14,646 bases of DNA from Bacteroidales bacterium (GTDB lineage: Bacteria > Bacteroidota > Bacteroidia > Bacteroidales > UBA932). The position numbers and the translations under genes were made by a program. Below the pieces are notes generated by a model. The model made no database searches and was not told where the DNA came from. It worked only from the letters and a program-made list of their open reading frames with translations. This document shows, one piece after another, positions 12,834 through 14,646 of this stretch (position 1 is the stretch's first letter; each line of letters begins with the position of its first letter). The stretch lies in NCBI GenBank assembly GCA_017555445.1, contig JAFZGK010000002.1, positions 1-14,646 of the forward strand. The letters run 5' to 3'.

Positions 12834-14646
12834 TTAATAATTGTTGTCCCAGTAGCTGCTGCTCTTCTTGAATCGCAAAAGGTCTGCCAAAGCTGCTGCA
12901 TTGGCTGCAATTCTGAAGCTCCACGACTCCCACTGACCTGTAGGGACCCATGTAACGTCAATATTGAAGCAGTGAAGGTCATATCTTGCCGCTATCTGAG
13001 TTGTTGTCATCTTCAATGCCATCAAATCGAAACCGGTACTCATGTTCAGCGAGAGTCTCGGTGTAAGGCTTACGTTACCGCTGATACCAATAGTCTGAGT
13101 ATGAGTATTTTTCTTGATTACCTGACCATTAGAATATTGCCAGCCGCTTCTATAGCTGTACGAATAGTTGAAGTTGACTGACCACGGAACGTTAGGATTG
13201 GTATAATACAACCAGCCTCCAGGAATATATTCCCCGGTGACAGGATGATAGTAGATTCTTGTATAGTGGTCTGCCGGATTGCCTCCAGCCTGTTTCGTTC
13301 CGTCGTTTCCGTTAATCTTGCCTTCTCCTGAAAGTGAATAAGAGAGTGATACGCTAGCATTATTCATTCTGAGAAGACCCTGTCCCTGGGTAATTGCAAA
13401 CTTGCTGATTCGACGGCCGGAAGGGTTGCTCTTGTCCACAAGCATTGCGTAAGGGTCAAAGGTCGCATTGGCACTGATACCGAGCTTGCCGAATACAGAT
13501 GTTGACATTGTTACACCTACATTGCTCATATTCAACGAGTCAGCAAGGAAATTGTATCCCGTGTTGAAGTTAAGCTGGTCGATCAGTTTGATCTTCTTGC
13601 TTCCTGTTCCTGTGGTATCCTTGATGTCACGTACTTTTGCCTCGAAATTGTTACCAAGGCTGAAACTCAGACTTGCATTCTTTCCTTTGCTTGGCACAGA
13701 ATTCATCTGACCTGAATAGATGTTATAGTCCTGAGTCCTCTCGACACCATTGACATCAGTGTATGTGAGGGTTCTCCATCCGTTGAAGTACGTGCCTTTT
13801 TCAGGGCTGAATGAAGCACTCAGTGATGGAGAAACGACGTGTCTGATGGTCTGAATCCTGCGATGCTTGCCAAAATTGAACATACCATAAACACGTGTGC
13901 TCATAGATATGCCTCCGGAATAATTGTGCGTTGCTCCGAAGGTGCTGAATGCATGACCCTTGATATCTTCCACCCTGTTTGTTTCAGGATTATACTCCTT
14001 TTCTGTCTTACGGAAGAACCAGTTCATTCCATAAGTTATGTTAGGGGTGATGTTGATATACTTGAATGCGGTGAAATTTGGAAGACCGATCTGGAAATTA
14101 TGGCTCATTCCGTTCTGGAACTTGTCAAGGAGTCCCGGCTGCTTGAATTCAGAAGCCTTGAAGTTGATCCTGTTCTGGAATGAAGTGTTATATCCGAGAG
14201 AGAACTTTTCGTACCACTGCTCCTTTCCGACCCTTACTTTCTTCTTGAACGGATAGAACTTTGTCACTGAGAAAGTTACATTAGGAAGAGTAAACGAATA
14301 CGAACTGTCTCTTGAGTTCTGGCTATGCAATGCATTGACAGAAAGGTTGAACTTTCCGTTCCAGTTTCTCGAATATGAGATTGATGATGAAATCTGGTTC
14401 TGAAGGGCCTCCTGAACACTTGTAGAGTTATATTTGCTGTTCGAAGGGCTGGAGAAGTTTACCGATGCTGAGAAGCTTGTTCCAGGTCTTGCTTTGGAAT
14501 CCTGAGAGTGTGTCCAGCGTACGGCGAAGTTTCTGGTCTGGAAGAAGTCCGGGCTTCCTTTCTCACCCGACTGGTCGTTCGAGTATGTGATTGCGAAACT
14601 ACCGTTGAACTTGTAGTTTACCTTGTATCTCGAGTTAAGATCCACA
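12834..14646 (-). CDS. lptD: LptD-like LPS-assembly outer-membrane protein, C-terminal part
   Basis: 604 codons are visible and the frame is open at the window's right edge; the apparent first residue there is an internal GTG, not a start. The sequence is a large outer-membrane barrel: many short amphipathic strands alternating polar and aromatic residues (FNLSVNALHS, FSLGYNTSF, VNFNYSYSYRSGWQY), Asn/Ser/Tyr/Gly-rich, ending in Tyr. Segments such as FGATHNYSGGISMSTRVYGM and IRHVVSPSLSASFSP match what is typical of the barrel domain of Bacteroidota LptD (OstA-like), which inserts lipopolysaccharide into the outer leaflet. The N-terminal periplasmic OstA domain is outside the window, so the identification rests on the barrel. 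The neighbouring rho gene has its own promoter. Confidence 0.8.
   Translation of the reverse strand, partial: VDLNSRYKVNYKFNGSFAITYSNDQSGEKGSPDFFQTRNFAVRWTHSQDSKARPGTSFSASVNFSSPSNSKYNSTSVQEALQNQISSSISYSRNWNGKFNLSVNALHSQNSRDSSYSFTLPNVTFSVTKFYPFKKKVRVGKEQWYEKFSLGYNTSFQNRINFKASEFKQPGLLDKFQNGMSHNFQIGLPNFTAFKYINITPNITYGMNWFFRKTEKEYNPETNRVEDIKGHAFSTFGATHNYSGGISMSTRVYGMFNFGKHRRIQTIRHVVSPSLSASFSPEKGTYFNGWRTLTYTDVNGVERTQDYNIYSGQMNSVPSKGKNASLSFSLGNNFEAKVRDIKDTTGTGSKKIKLIDQLNFNTGYNFLADSLNMSNVGVTMSTSVFGKLGISANATFDPYAMLVDKSNPSGRRISKFAITQGQGLLRMNNASVSLSYSLSGEGKINGNDGTKQAGGNPADHYTRIYYHPVTGEYIPGGWLYYTNPNVPWSVNFNYSYSYRSGWQYSNGQVIKKNTHTQTIGISGNVSLTPRLSLNMSTGFDLMALKMTTTQIAARYDLHCFNIDVTWVPTGQWESWSFRIAANAAALADLLRFKKSSSYWDNNY

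Noticed and set aside
14643..14645. Apparent start codon (GTG) of the lptD-like gene at the right edge
   Set aside because: The frame is open to the edge and the sequence before it would be barrel or periplasmic domain; it is an internal Val.
1..14646. tRNA, rRNA, CRISPR arrays, transposase genes
   Set aside because: No cloverleaf, rRNA-like segment, regularly spaced repeat array or transposase motif was found on either strand by eye.

Overview
The window looks like a chromosomal segment of a member of the Bacteroidota, most likely the Bacteroidales. Three things point there. Promoters fit the Bacteroidota pattern of a -33 TTG/TTTG and a -7 TAnnTTTG. Most genes have A-rich, Shine-Dalgarno-free starts. 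The protein families are typical of the phylum: Rho with a long disordered insert, an LptD-type barrel, a VirE_N/BT4734-like primase, and a CAD/CPS1-like CarB. The species cannot be named from this sequence.

Positions 1 to about 4080 are the right-hand part of an integrated mobile element, all transcribed on the minus strand. In transcription order it carries a tyrosine recombinase, an unknown 298-residue protein, and a coupled operon of a helix-turn-helix protein, a 77-residue unknown and a VirE_N-domain protein cut by the window edge. Non-coding parts contain two intrinsic terminators, several promoters, four copies of a decamer repeat, a predicted pseudoknot and several inverted repeats. 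The element abuts the 3' end of mnmE, a target class used independently by Salmonella genomic island 1. Its left end is outside the window.

Positions 4082-14646 are chromosomal core: mnmE (minus), then divergently a carA-carB operon and a small lipoprotein gene (plus), then convergently rho and the C-terminal part of lptD (minus). A bidirectional terminator separates the lipoprotein gene from rho.

Two features of the carAB locus stand out. CarA keeps its full length and fold motifs, but the catalytic Cys is Gly and the catalytic His is Ala, so it should not hydrolyse glutamine. CarB is of the CAD/CPS1-like type, so the pair resembles a split, ammonia-dependent carbamoyl-phosphate synthase. 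Upstream of carA a 37-codon leader ORF runs through a pyrimidine-rich tract and ends inside an intrinsic terminator hairpin, the same layout as the UTP-sensing attenuator of enterobacterial pyrBI. The mnmE gene is also mosaic in base composition: its 3' quarter is GC-rich and G-skewed and adjoins a very AT-rich stretch.
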